Part shown: piece by piece, positions 35,973 to 47,240 of the stretch
How positions within the stretch are numbered: position 1 is the stretch's first letter
Layout: every line of letters starts with the position of its first letter
Source: Sequoia sempervirens
Lineage: Eukaryota; Streptophyta; Pinopsida; Cupressales; Cupressaceae
Assembly: GCA_007258455.2 (NCBI GenBank)
Contig: VDFB02047230.1
Span: 161,208,635-161,272,634, forward strand
Direction: 5' to 3'
Length of the DNA stretch: 64,000 bases
Notes under the pieces: model-generated
Databases searched by the model: none
Told to the model about the DNA's origin: nothing
What the model saw: only the letters and a program-made list of their open reading frames with translations
Position numbers and translations under genes: made by a program

Positions 35973-38900
35973 AATCACCTAATGCATGAATTATTTTCTA
36001 AAAATTGTTAGTTGATGAAAACCTGGCAAACAGGTATTCTAGTGACAAGAAAAATACAAAAAAAAATTAAAAAACAAAAAAATACAAAAAAATAAAGAAA
36101 ATACAAAAATACAAAAAAATAAAAAAGAATGAAAAAGTGCAATAAAAACATGTAGTGAAAACCTGGAAATTCGCACTATTTGTGATTTGAATCAGCTCTC
36201 CCATCTATTTGGACACATGTCATGGTCGTTACTTCCACCATTGTTTTACATCCATTATCATATTATATCATGTGGTCATGTCTCAACCTAGCTTGGGGAC
36301 AACATCTGAACCTCATTGGGGGCAATAAACATGGAGCTTAATCAAATGGAAAAACAATGGTTAGACAAAATCAACAAAAACCATGATCGAAACACAACCC
36401 AACATGGAATATCAATCACCATCAGAAACACATCAAACATCCATATCACAACGAAGAAATCCAAAAAAAAGTCAAAAATTTCAATATGGAAAAGCCAAAA
36501 ACATGAGTATGTTAGTCGAACTACATGGTCTCTGCGTGTATAACGTAGGCAAGACTAATCTTTGATCAACCCTTGAGGCCCCTAGGATAGGTCTTTAGGT
36601 TAGGTTTGATCCAAAATCTCGAAAACACAAAACCATCACAAAATCAAGATGGATGATCTAATCTAAATAATGATTGATATAATTTAAGCAAAAATTTGGA
36701 TATGTTGTACTTTGATCATTGTTATCATTTCTTTGGAGAAACTCTATGATGTATTGAACTAGAGAAGATAGGAAGAAGAATGGTATTTTATTTGTCTGTT
36801 GTCTGTGAGTTAATCATCATTACTATGTGAATTGTTGCGAGACATACTCTACAAAGTATCATTGATGACATTCCAATTCACATAGGAAAGTGGTTAATTC
36901 TTTTCTGTTTACGTAAGAAATGCTCAGGTCATCTCGATTTAGTTATACCTCAATGCTTGTGTTAGCTTGTGATATAAAAAATAATGGAAGTAGTACTTAG
37001 TTCATCATTGGTTTATATTATACCTTTGATGCTTGTACTTACTTTCAACATTTTAAAAGCTCAATGATGATACAAAGCACAAAAGTATTGTTAAAATGCC
37101 AATGTTTGCATGGTAAAGTAGATTGCATTCATGATAGTGTTACTTTTGTAGAGTATTTGTAACAAAATTGGTGAATCATTCATTAAACAATTATCTTTTC
37201 TCATAATTAGATTGAGTATACTTGACAAAAAAAACCATCATCATGATCATATAGTTGCATTCATCATATCATATTTTCCATATCACATAAAATATTGCAT
37301 TAGAAAATGTCAAAAAAATAAATCTCTATCATATCACATATCATACATCGATTTATTACATCATATATCATTCATCATTTTCATCCATTTACTACATCAT
37401 ATATTTGCATTTACATCGCATATAGTATATCATTTAAACACATCATATCCATGATCATACATGTAATTGTTGAAAAATGAGGTGTTTTCTTAGCTTAATA
37501 CTCTGTAAAAGTTTAATATTGCTGATCTAAGTAAGTCTTTTCTTGTTACATATATTCTTTGTGGGTGATTATCTTGATTAATCCATTTTATTTTTGTAGA
37601 ATGTAGAGAGAAGTTGATAGAAGAACTAGATAGGATATTAGAAAGATTACACAAGATGTACCGTGGAGAAACCCTTTCAGGAAAAAACTCCACCAAGAAT
37701 TATTCTATTATTCAATATTTGAATTACAATAGCTCCAATTCTTGCTTGAGAATGCTTCTTCTATCTTCACCAATATTCTTCACACCTGCAAATAACAATT
37801 ATGAAAACTCTCTTCAACTTGAATGAGATATAGAGACAATATGCAACCTTGTAATCTCCAAATGGTGATAATTACAATGCACAAGCTCAAGCCTTAGAAA
37901 AGGTACGCCATATTGCTTCAAGTTGAGTTATACCATGAAGACCAAAGCTTAGAACATGTGCTTTACCCATTTTGGAGTCCCAAACTAAAGCTACAACTCA
38001 TCCTTCACTTCAGTGATAAATACAAAGCTCTTCCTCAAAGATGGCACCCAAAAGAGGGTCCCACTTAACAGAGCCTTCAGAAATATCTTATCATGCATTG
38101 GAGTTAATTCCAAGAAAGCATCTTGGCCACCCAAGTTAGCTCCAAGTGATTTATTGTTAACTAAAACATTTACTCAACACCATTCCCAAAGAATGGTCAT
38201 CCCCTGTTAACTGGAGGTAGTCCCTATTATCTATCATACAATTCAATGTTATTAGCCATGCATTCCAAGTTAACTGAAGTTAACTAACATACAACTGAAA
38301 CAAACTGAAGACAACTAAACCATAACTGAACTGAATTGGAATGAACTAAATTGAACTGATCTGAACTAAACTAAACTTCAAGCATGCCAACATCAAATCC
38401 TAACTCCTAGGATCTTCACATGCATTCAAAAGTGTTCTCTCTTACTCTGAATAGTTAACTGAATTCAAGGTGAGTGTCACCTTACCATGTGTGTAACCAC
38501 ATGTTCCTATTATTTAGGAATAACTACAAATGTCAATTTCATGATTTATTTCATCAAATATTAATCTCATCCTAATCTTAGTGTTGTTGAACACATTCCA
38601 AGAACTTAGGAGATACATGAAATAATTAATGTTTAGGATTTGCAATTAAATGGAATCCTATTTTCAATAGTAATTACATCATGAATCCATACACCATCCA
38701 TACATCATGCACCCATATAACATGCATCCATACATTATCATTATGCACATCATAGATAGAACAACATCATATCAAAGCATAACATCATAATATGAGGATC
38801 ATCACATAGCATATAAAACATAGAAAATAAATGCATCCATCATAGAATCATATAGAACACATAATGCATCGATAAAATCCACTACATATCATATAGATCA

Positions 38901-39000
38901 AAATCACAATGTCAAGTATACAATGATGTATGAAATGAAGAGAGATATAACATCAAAAATGGTTGTATATCAAAATAATCAAAGTGTACATCACACCTTG
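35973..39000 (+). other. Noncoding region of B after pol
   Basis: I see no gene. An A-rich (AAAAATAC)n-like tract lies at 36047-36140. CTTGGGGACAACATCTGAACC and TTGGGGGC near 36290-36330 are purine-rich stretches of the kind seen after pol in Tat elements. ATCATA-rich low-complexity sequence is at 37210-37460 and 38690-38960. A degenerate AACTGAA/AACTAAA repeat is at 38270-38385. Short open frames (36316, 37212, 37614, 38013) have no domain. Confidence 0.55.
38270..38385 (+). repeat. Degenerate AACTGAA/AACTAAA repeat
   Basis: Roughly ten copies of AACT(G/A)AA with variable spacers, for example GAACTGAATTGGAATGAACT. Confidence 0.6.
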
Positions 39001-39009
39001 AATACAACA

Positions 39010-39737
39010 GGGACAACAATCATGTGCTACTAGCTCCAGACGGTGTAGGCATCAAAGGATCAAGAACTCTACTCTACCACTAGAAGAACCAAGATCTCTG
39101 GGATCTCTTTGGGGAGGTTGTGTCACACCCATACTGACAGTCCTAAAGTGGGTCCTACTAGATTGGGACTGCCTATAACTCAATCTCTACTCAGAAGGGA
39201 TGACATCATAATATCTACCTCTATAGTACTCCACCTCCCCACCAATCTGGGCAACCTCTCTCATATAATTTTCTAAAGAGGTACCATCTTCCAACCAGCG
39301 TAATCTCTCAGTTGTAGCCTGAGCACCCTGTGCTATAAATCTAGCGGTATCCCTCGTGACAGTCAAAGACACAATCTGAGCCTGTGTTGACCCTACTATT
39401 TGCCTAGCCACATCCCTTTTGAATGTCAAGGTTGTGATCTATGACTATGTCATAGCTAACTGAGCCTACACTGATGCTAGAGCCTCTGCACGTGATTGGG
39501 CATGTGCCTGCAATTGAGCCTGAGTATGCTCTAGTAAACCTTATGCTTGAACAAGCCACTCCTAAACAGTCTCTAACTGCACTTGAAGGTCTGCTATCTA
39601 TAGCTGCTTTGAAACATCCCTCACTACCTGCCTCTTATGAGGCACTGTATCCTCTAGAAAATCTAGTGCAGGACCCAACCCACCTGCAATCTCACCACTA
39701 TTAAATCTATAATCATCACCACTGCTATCATCCCCAC
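39010..39737 (-). pseudogene. Antisense PMD protein of B, C-terminal part
   Basis: Read on the minus strand from 39737, the frame continues the acidic SSGDDSSGDD stretch that is cut by element C. Then come YRFNSGEIAGG, a long helical Gln/Ala-rich region (LEHTQAQLQAHAQS near 39500, with stops near it) and the open stretch 39429-39187, which reads DVARQIVGSTQAQIV and EYYRGRYYD. Coiled-coil-like heptads and a Ser/Arg-rich tail to about 39010 complete it. The N-terminal PMD lies at 45047-46310. Confidence 0.65.
39733..39737. repeat. Target-site duplication of element C, left
   Basis: CCCAC here against CCCGC at 45042-45046, one transition apart. Taking the right copy restores a continuous antisense frame. 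Confidence 0.7.
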
Positions 39738-40081
39738 TGCTATTCCATTAATATTAGTCTACAATGGTTTATGAATATTCGGCTTGTGGCTATGTTAACT
39801 CTTTATTAAGTCATATTATCATTAGTATATTGTTATTTAGTTGTTTAGGTCAGCCTAAGACTTATATAGTTGTGTCTAAGTCATCCTAGGTGATATCCTA
39901 GGCATAAATAGGTATATATAGGAGGTTGAGTCTTATTTCATCATCAAGTTGTCAAGTGTGTTCTCATTAGAGATATTTGGAGGTTTTCCCCCTCAAAGTG
40001 GCTTGTTATTCTCAATTATTATCAAGTATTTTCAACATATTTCATATCATATTCTTCTATTGTGCAAGTTATTTCATAACA
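39738..40081 (+). repeat. 5' LTR of element C
   Basis: It starts TGCTATTCC and ends TTTCATAACA. The TATA box is TATATATAGG at 39913-39922, preceded by TCCTAGGTGATATCCTAGG. Confidence 0.85.
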
Positions 40082-40083
40082 AG

Positions 40084-40095
40084 TGGTATCAGAGC
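40084..40095 (+). other. Primer-binding site of element C
   Basis: TGGTATCAGAGC, an exact initiator Met tRNA site, two bases after the LTR. Confidence 0.9.
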
Positions 40096-40354
40096 ATGAT
40101 CTTGGCACCGTAGAAGCAAGGTTTTTTCTTAATTTTGGAGGCGATTTTGGGGAGAGCATATCTTTCAGATTTTGGAGAATTTTTTTCTTATTTTTAAAGG
40201 GTTTTTTAAGAATCTGTATATCTCACACATCTTGTTGAATTGGAGCCTGATTTTTATTGGGTTTTTGAAGACATACTAAAAGAGATTATAGTAAAAAAAA
40301 TTGACGAATTTGAGTAGAAATAAGTGAGTTATTGAAAAATTAAATTTTTCACAA

Positions 40355-41293
40355 ATGATGGGGCCTACAACAAGGGGCAAAAAGAATGCTGTCACTCTAG
40401 GGAAAACTCCTGATAAGGATGGGCTAACAATAGAGGATATTACTCCTAATGAGGAAATAAGTAAGGTCAAGGAAGAGATTTCCTCAATGAAGATGGATAT
40501 GTGTGACCTAAGAGGAGATATATCAGACATGCAAAACATGTTAAGCACCTATATGGTTGAACCAAGAAAGGAGTTCTCGAGTGACCAAGGTGAATATTCT
40601 AGGTCAGCTAGCATTGACACAAGTTTTAATACTCCTATGGGATCTAGGAATTTATTTCCAAAGGTGGATATGTGCAAGTTCGATGGCAAGGATCCTCTAA
40701 CATGGATAAACCAAATGGAGAATTTTTTTGAAGTACACCAAATCCCAAATGGACAAAAGGTAACAATGGATTCCCTATATCTAGAATGAGATCAATTCAT
40801 TTGGTATCGTTGGCTTTGCAATCATCAAAGGAAAAAGGGGCTCACTGTCTCATGGTCAATTTTTATGGAGGAACTCCAAGCACAATATAGGAATAGCGTG
40901 ATAGACAACTTTTTCATCCAACTGGCTAAACTTCAACAAACAAGAATAGTTAAGGATTATATTCAGAAATTCCAAAATCTATCCTTAAGAGTGGATACAA
41001 TTACAGAGGAAAACTTGAATTAATTATTCTTGGGGAGTCTCAAGGATCACATTCAACATGAGGTACGTATGTTTAGCCCTAGCTCCATAAATGACTCTTT
41101 TATCTTAGCACGTAGGGTAGAGGAGAGGTATTTGATTCCTAAGAAGCAAAGGGCTAATGTGACAAGAGAGAAAGGATATTCAACACAACCTACTAGGTTG
41201 ACTCCATAGAAAATTGAGGAGAAAATATCAAAAGGGTTGTGTTTCAATTGTGATAGAAAATACGGTTGAGGACATAAATGTGGTGAAAAGAAA
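40355..41293 (+). pseudogene. Element C gag
   Basis: The start is MMGPTTRGKKNAV at 40355. An N-terminal coiled-coil-like part (KVKEEISSMKMDMCDLRGDI) precedes the capsid start FPKVDMCKFDGKDPLTWI and FFEVHQIP. After a stop at 40787 the capsid continues (FMEELQAQYRNS, SLKDHIQHEVRMF). The zinc knuckle near 41239-41281 reads CFNCDRKYG, a stop, then GHKC, the CX2C...GHXC form of plant chromoviruses with a CGA-to-TGA-type stop inside. Only a few changes separate this from an open frame. Confidence 0.8.
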
Positions 41294-41860
41294 TTGTTCT
41301 ATATTGAAGGTCCGAGTGAGGAAGAAGAGGAGGAACCCATACTAGAGGATGAAAGGGAGTCAAATGAGGAATCACATGATTCTCAACCAATCATTTCTTG
41401 TCATGCACTCTTAAGTTTTAGTGCTCCACAAACTCTCAAGGTGGTGAGGTTCTTAAATAAGCAGAAGGTAACGGTGTTGATTGACTCAGGTAGTACTCAT
41501 AATTTCATCAACAAAAAGTTAGCTACTTGTCTAAATTATCTTATATATCCAACTCCAGAGTTTCAGGTTTTGACTGCAGATGGTGGTACAATTATTGTTC
41601 AAGGAAGTGTCATAGCATTAAATTATCCATGGGAGATTATCAACTTGATACCCCAATGTATGCGATATCCATGGGTGTAGCAGATATTGTTTTGGGAGTA
41701 CAATGGCTTACTACATTGGGAACGATTGAGATGAACTTCCAAGAACTATTCATGAGATTTCAATCAGAAGGAATGGTAGTAGAGCTAAGGGGGTTGAAGG
41801 AAAAATCCCCACAAATGGTAAGCTTTCATCAAATGCAAAAGTTTCTTAAGAAATGAGTGG
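41294..41860 (+). pseudogene. Element C protease
   Basis: An acidic linker (EEEEEEPILEDERE) precedes VTVLIDSGSTHNFINKKLA, with the DSGS active-site block. A frame change near 41640 moves the C-terminal half into the next frame (41527-41856), where VADIVLGVQWLTTLG is the usual protease end. The frameshift lies in the middle of the protease fold. Confidence 0.85.
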
Positions 41861-41925
41861 ATGGATTTGTGACCCAGCTATGTTCATTAGAAGTATCTTA
41901 ATCTAATACTCCTACTCATCCATTT

Positions 41926-42909
41926 TTGCAAGCTATAATTGATCCTCACTCAATTGTTCTTGGAGATATACCTAAAGGACTTACTCCTAAGAGGGATCAT
42001 GATCATGCCATACAGTTAGTTCTAGGGAGCCAACCACCAAACATCAGGCCTTACAGGTATCCACACATACAAAAGAGTGAGATAGAAAACATTGTAGAGG
42101 AGATGCTAGAGGCAAGAATTATCAAGCATAGCCAAAGTGCTTACTCCTCGCCTATGGTGATGGTATGTAAGAAGGATGATACTTGGTGCATGTGTCAAGA
42201 TTATAGAGTGCTCAACATGTACACCATTAAAGATAAGTTTCCTATTCCAATCATTGATGATTTGCTAGATGAATTGAATGGAGCTATGTATTTTACCAAG
42301 TTAGATCTTAGATTTGGTTATCACCAAATTCAGATTAAGGAGGACGATATTTGCAAGAAAGCATTTCGGACTCATGAGGGTCATTATGATTTTTTGGTGA
42401 TGCCATTCAGTCTTACCAATGCACCATCTACATTCCAAAGTTTGATGAATTCCATTTTTAAGAAGTTCTTGAGAAAGTTTGTGTTAGTACTCTTTGATGA
42501 TATATTGATTTATAGCAAGACTTGGGAAGAACATTTGCAACAAGTGGATCAAGCATTACAAATGCTTGAAGATCATCAACTCTATGCTAAGCCATCCAAG
42601 TATTATTTTGGTCTTAAAGAGGTGGAGTATTTGGGACACATAGTTTCGCATGAAGGAGTAAAGGTGGACCCTAACAAAATTAAGGCTATCATGGAATGGC
42701 CTATTCCAAAAACCATTAAGAAATTTAGGGGTTTCTTGGGATTGACAGGGTACTATAGAAGATTTTTGAAGAATTACTGTCATATAGCAACAACCCTCAT
42801 CACTCTATTGAAGAAGGATTCTTTTCATTGGAATGAGTCTACTAATACAAAGTTTGAGAGATTGAAGGAGGCTATGTGTACAACCCCAGTGCTTCTAGAA
42901 ATGGGATAG
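41926..42909 (+). pseudogene. Element C reverse transcriptase (long open frame)
   Basis: An uninterrupted 327-residue stretch covers the RT: GDIPKGLTPKRDHDHAI, RPYRYPHIQKSEIE, CQDYRVLN, FTKLDLRFGYHQI, MPFSLTNAPSTFQSLMN and the active site LFDDILIYSKTW with both Asp present. LGHIVSHEGVKVDP and the connection LGLTGYYRRFLKNY follow. It is the longest open frame in the window. It runs off frame at 42900 because of a deletion at the RNase H junction, so it cannot yield an intact polyprotein. Confidence 0.9.
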
Positions 42910-43240
42910 GAGAATTTCTCATGCAAGAAGGTCAACCAATTGCTTTTGAGAGTCGTCAATTAAAGGGTAAGAATCAGCTAACACCTATTTATGAGAAGGA
43001 AATGCTAGCAATCCTTCATGTAGTTAAACAATGGAGGCCTTATCTATTGGGTAGACACTTCAAGATTAAGACAGATCATGATAGCCTAAAATATTTTTTG
43101 GAACAAAGACTATCTTCTAAAGAGCAACAAAAATGGGGCACTAAGATGTTAGGATATGACTTTGAGATTTTATATAAGAAAGGAAAATAAAATATTGTAG
43201 CAGATGCACTTTCAAGGAAGGATGAGAAAGATGATGCCTT
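42890..43240 (+). pseudogene. Element C RNase H with N-terminal deletion
   Basis: After TTPVLLE the sequence jumps to RNGIGEFLMQEGQP, so the usual block of about 20 residues with the first catalytic Asp (CDASG) is missing. FESRQLKGKNQLTPIYEKEM, TDHDSLKYFLEQ and, after a stop at 43188, NIVADALSRKDE are intact. Confidence 0.85.
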
Positions 43241-43279
43241 ATTATGTGCTTCAAGTAAGCCAAAGCAGAGTGGCAAAAT

Positions 43280-44330
43280 GATGTTGTGACAAGTAATCTC
43301 ATTGAGCAATTAAAAAGTGACCATAGTAGTTCAGATAAGTTTTGTTGGAAGGGAGATACTCTTTGGTATAAAGAGTGTTTGTATCTCTGCAAGAATTCCA
43401 CTCTTAAACACAAGATTCTCACAGGGCTGCATGAGTTTCCAGTTGGTGGTCATTCAGGATTTTTGAAGACATATCATTGAGTCAAGCAAGATTTTTTTTG
43501 GGAAGGGCTAAAAGGTGATGTTCAAAAATTTATGGCTAAATGTTTGGTTTTTCAAAGGAATAAAGGGGAGAAAATTAAGACACTAGGTCTCTTGCAACCC
43601 TTATCTATTCCTAGCCAACGTTGGGAAGAGGTATCCATGAACTTCATCACAGGGCTTCCCAAATCTAAAGGTCATAATTTCATCATGGTAGTAGTTGATT
43701 GCCTCACTAAATATGCATATTTCATTGCATTATCACATTAGTTTATAGCAAGTGCAATGGAAAAATATTTTTTGGAGAATATCCGAAAGCTACATGGTGC
43801 ACCTAAGGTTATTGTTAGTGATCGTGATCCTATATTCACTAGTCTCTTTTGGAAAGATTTATTCTCATGTTTGAGTACTCAATTGGCTCATAGCTCTTCA
43901 TACCACCCTCAATTAGATGGGAAAACTAAGGTTGTTAATAAGTGTTTGGAAGGATATCTATGTTGTTTCACTTTAGAGAAACAGTCTCAATGGGTAGATT
44001 GGCTACCACTCGCAAAATGGTGGTATAATACTTCTTTTAATAGCTCATAAAAAAATGTCTCCATTTTTGGAACTTTATGGACATCATCCTCTTTCCATCA
44101 CATCATCGATAAAGGTGTCACCAAGAGTTCAGGCAGTAGAGGACCACTTGCTTCATCAAAAATAGGTACTTTTAGGACTCAAGGAGAATTTAGCCATGGC
44201 ACAAAATCGAATGAAACAACAGGCGGACCAACATTGTAGTGAAAGAAGTTTTGAAGTTGGGTATTGGGTCTTCTTGAGATTGTAGCCTTATAAGAAAATC
44301 TCACTAAAGAAACAAAAAAATAATAATAAG
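43280..44330 (+). pseudogene. Element C integrase
   Basis: Zinc module: LHEFPVGGHSG and, near 43535, KCLVFQR, where the second Cys of the usual CXXCQ is Phe. Core: MNFITGLPKSKGHN, VVVDCLTKYAYF (Asp kept), VIVSDRDPIFTS (Asp kept), and DGKTKVVNKCLEG, where the catalytic Glu of TEVVN is Lys. Stops are at 43478, 43739 and 44048, after which the C-terminal part is shifted. Confidence 0.85.
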
Positions 44331-44339
44331 TCGTCTCCA

Positions 44340-44717
44340 AGGTATTATGGTCCATACCAAATCATGCAAAAGATTGGTAGTGTTGCCTACAAGCTAGAGT
44401 TGCCACCAACCACAAAGATAAATCCATTTTTTCATGTTTCTTGTTTGAAGAAGGTAATTGGCCATAATATTCCAACTCAAACAACACTACTAGAGCTCGA
44501 TGAAGAAGGAAGAATAATTTTGGAACCAAAGTGCATTCGTCAAACACACACAAAGAAGCTAAGGAATAGAACTCTCACTGAGTATCTCATCGAATGGAAG
44601 AATTTACCAGTTGAAGATGCCACATGGGAGGATGACAAGTTCATTCAAAAGAATCCAAACCTGATTAGCATTGAGGACAATGCTTCTTTGAAGAAGGGGG
44701 CCATGCTACGCCCTTAA
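44340..44717 (+). pseudogene. Element C integrase tail and chromodomain
   Basis: The frame reads YGPYQIMQKIGSVAYKLELP, FHVSCLKKVIGHN, an acidic LELDEEGRI stretch, then RNRTLTEYLIEWKNLPVEDA and TWEDDKFI, a well-formed chromodomain with its aromatic residues. It ends at 44717, overlapping the start of the 3' LTR by 14 bases. This stretch is fully open. Confidence 0.9.
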
Positions 44718-45041
44718 TATTAGTGTACATTGGGTTATGAATAGTCGGCTTGTGGCTATGTTAACTCTTTATTAAGTCATATCATAATTAGTATATTGTT
44801 ATTTAGTTGTTTAGGTCGGCCTAAGAGGTGTGTCTCAGTCGGCCTAGGTGATATCCTAGGCATAAATAGGTATATATGGGAGGTTGTGAGTCTTATTTCA
44901 TCATCAAGTTTTCAAGTGTGTTCTCATTGGATATATTTGGAGGTTTTCCCCCTTGAAGTGGCTTGTTATTCTCAATTATTATCAAGTATTTGCAGCATAT
45001 TTCATATCATATTCTTCTATTGTGCAAGTTATTTCATAACA
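44704..45041 (+). repeat. 3' LTR of element C
   Basis: It starts TGCTACGCCCTT after the purine tract GAAGAAGGGGGCCA and ends TTTCATAACA. It lacks a short ACTTATATAGTTG-like segment present in the 5' LTR. Upstream of the TATA box (44871-44877), GCCTAGG at 44842-44848 and CCTAGGC at 44855-44861 form a perfect inverted repeat. Confidence 0.85.
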
Positions 45042-45046
45042 CCCGC

Positions 45047-46310
45047 TACTCTCCTCTCCACTATCCTCCTCACCGACATCAACATCCTCCTCATCCACAT
45101 CCTCAACAACATCAACATCCTCCTCACCAACAAAACCGACATCCTCCACCTCAACCTTAACCTCCTCTCTCCTCCACCTACTACCATATGCAATAGCAAC
45201 ATCATCCTCTATCGGTAATGGAGTAGGCTCATCGGGAATAATAAGATGTGGAAAAGGATGCAAAGCCAGAAACTTGGCATAGTCGGTTGTAACTAGTGGC
45301 TCAACAATGTCAAGACGGATGTCCCACTCAAATGGTTGCAAGCCCTAAAAATCCTGGACAACATCATATGACAAACTAGGTCCCCAATCTCCAGAATCTA
45401 ACTACCAATAGGCGTAATGAGCAACACCTTGGGGCATACTCTGAACCATCCCATAGTATCTATACACCCGTCTGATAAAAAATCTCTCCAGTACCCAATG
45501 AGTCCAACCAATCAATATCATCGACTAATAAAGAAAAGAAACCTAAATATCATCCTTGTCCCAATGCTCACAATCTAGGTGTGGATGCCATGTCACAGAC
45601 TCTATGTCATCAATCACTCTCCCCCAATACTCTAACTTACCCAGTATGGACTGAGTAAGGCGACTGACATATCTAAACACATAGGGTATCATAGGAGGTC
45701 TCTATCTAACTAGCACCAGACACATAGCAGCTATGTTCTCCCACGCCCACACCTGAGGCAAAGTGACACTGATAGATAAACTCCAACCACTAAGATATAC
45801 AACTAAATGCAAATCATGATACAAGTAGGCAAGCAGGCACATGCCCCAAGCAAATCTGGTGCCATGAACAACCATACTCCCCAAAACTCGGCCCCAACGA
45901 ACAGAGAATCCCTTAGACCTATGATCAAGACTAAGGAATCCACCGATGAAACCAACAAGAACTATGGGAAAAGTGTTGTATGCATTGACCATCTCATGCC
46001 ATGGAATCCACTCTCCAGCAATCTAATCATCCTGAAACATCCTTTGAAGAGCCTCAGTACCACCCTACTCTATAGAATCATAAATGACAACATCTCCAAC
46101 AATGGGAAGTTGCAAAATCCACTAAACATCCTCTGGGGTAACTGTCATCTCACCGGTAGGAAGGTGAAAGGTGTTATGCTCGCTATGCCACCTCTTGGCT
46201 AGCACTATCAACAAACCCCGATTAATCCTAATTTAGGGCATGAATAAAAGAGGAGACAATCCACAACGTGTAATAATAGTCGTGTCAAGCTGCGCCAACT
46301 GAGGTATCAA
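45047..46310 (-). pseudogene. Antisense plant mobile domain (PMD) protein of B, N-terminal part
   Basis: On the minus strand from about 46310 the frame reads TTIITRCGLSPLL, RINRGLLIVLAKRWHSE, FHLPTGEMTVTPEDV (46127-46165), LQLPIVGDVVIYDS and AGEWIPWHEM. Next is the open stretch 45992-45702, which contains LLAYLYHDLHLVVYLSG and PQVWAWENIA. These are the hallmark blocks of the plant mobile domain (aminotransferase-like) family: GEMT-V-EDV early and a WAWE-type block later. An acidic tail (45341-45047, EEDVDVVEDVDEEDVDVGEE) leads to the C insertion. PMD proteins occur both as host proteins of the MAIN/MAIL type and within transposons. Four or more stops show decay. Confidence 0.75.
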
Positions 46311-46479
46311 GTCAAATGTCCACAAGAATCACTCTCGAACTTGAAGGTTCTCCAACAGCTCCTATCATCAGGAAATTTTCAAAATTAGAATTTTTTGTCG
46401 AATCATTAAACATCAATTATTCTATCAAAACTAATCAACTATTGGTGAGACTTTTGAACAAATCTCATGAGAGAACATC

Positions 46480-46720
46480 ATTGAACCTCACCTATCATGA
46501 GGTGAAATCATTAAGCATCATTGAACCTCACCTATCATGAGGTCAAATCATCAAGTATCATTGAACCTCACATATCATGAGGTCAATAATCAAAGCATCA
46601 CATCAACCTTGCTTATCAGGAGGTACATCAATCAAACTATAATTATTCCTCACCTATTATGAGGATAATTATCATCAACCAAACATCAGATCTTGCCTAT
46701 CAGGAGGTTGAACATCACAA
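46480..46720. repeat. Array of about six small hairpins with CCTATCA loops
   Basis: Units such as ACCTCACCTATCATGAGGT recur (46490, 46527 and a CCTCACATATCATGAGG form near 46567). Related forms are CCTTGCTTATCAGGAGG (46607), CCTCACCTATTATGAGG (46649) and TTGCCTATCAGGAGG (46687). Each can fold with a short stem around a 6-7 nt loop. Spacing is about 37-40 bp. The block lies between the antisense PMD start and the motif array. Confidence 0.7.
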
Positions 46721-46819
46721 TTTGATCCAAATAATCAATCAAATCAAACCAATGGCTGACATGATAAAAAATTGACAAAATCAATGAAAATTTTGACAAA
46801 CTTCATCAAATTGACATAG

Positions 46820-47240
46820 ATATGCTAAAACAGGCATTCAAAGCGCTAAATCACAACATGCACCTTTTCATCAATCAAAAGTGCTATTACAGGCAGTCAA
46901 AGCGCTATTTTACCAAAAGCGCTATTTTATTGGGTCAATGTGCTAAAACATTGCTTCAAAGCACTAAAGAATTCAAAGTGCTAAAACAGTCATCAGATGC
47001 CCTAAAGATTCTATCTAAAGTGCTAAAAATGTGAAAGCGCTAATTCTTATCACCTAAGCACTAAAATAGGGTACCAATGCGCTAAAGTTTGAAAGCGCTA
47101 AAACACAAGACCTAAGTGTTAAAATAGAAGCTAGAAGTGCTAAAACATTCAAAGCGCTAAAAAACCTAATGAAAGCGCTACAACAGAACTCAAAAGCACT
47201 AAAAGAATTCAAAATACTTCAAAGCTGAAAAAATGCGCTA
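46820..47240 (-). repeat. AGYGCTT motif array, antisense leader of B
   Basis: About twenty copies of CAAAGCGCTAAAA read on the plus strand, that is TTTTAGCGCTTTG on the minus strand. This is the same motif and orientation, relative to its downstream ORF, as in the sense leader (25030-28615). Exact AGCGCT cores include those near 46838, 46898, 46916, 47034, 47091, 47154 and 47175. Confidence 0.8.

Larger units (their letters stand above)
39738..45041 (+). mobile_element. Element C: compact 5.3 kb chromovirus
   Basis: LTRs of about 340 bp, an exact initiator Met primer site, gag, PR, RT, RNase H, IN and a chromodomain in 5.3 kb. Size and LTR length are like the Reina group of plant chromoviruses (inference). 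It sits inside the antisense PMD gene of B, and is the best preserved element in the window. Confidence 0.9.

Noticed and set aside
36316..36565. Two overlapping frames in the region after pol of B
   Set aside because: Both are short and polar without a domain, in A-rich DNA where open frames are expected.
44982..45218. His/Pro/Gln-rich plus-strand frames
   Set aside because: They are the opposite strand of the acidic Glu/Asp/Val tail of the antisense PMD protein.
46316..46540. 74-residue plus frame over the hairpin array
   Set aside because: It reads through the repeated hairpin units (SHERTSLNLTYHEV) and lies antisense to the PMD leader.
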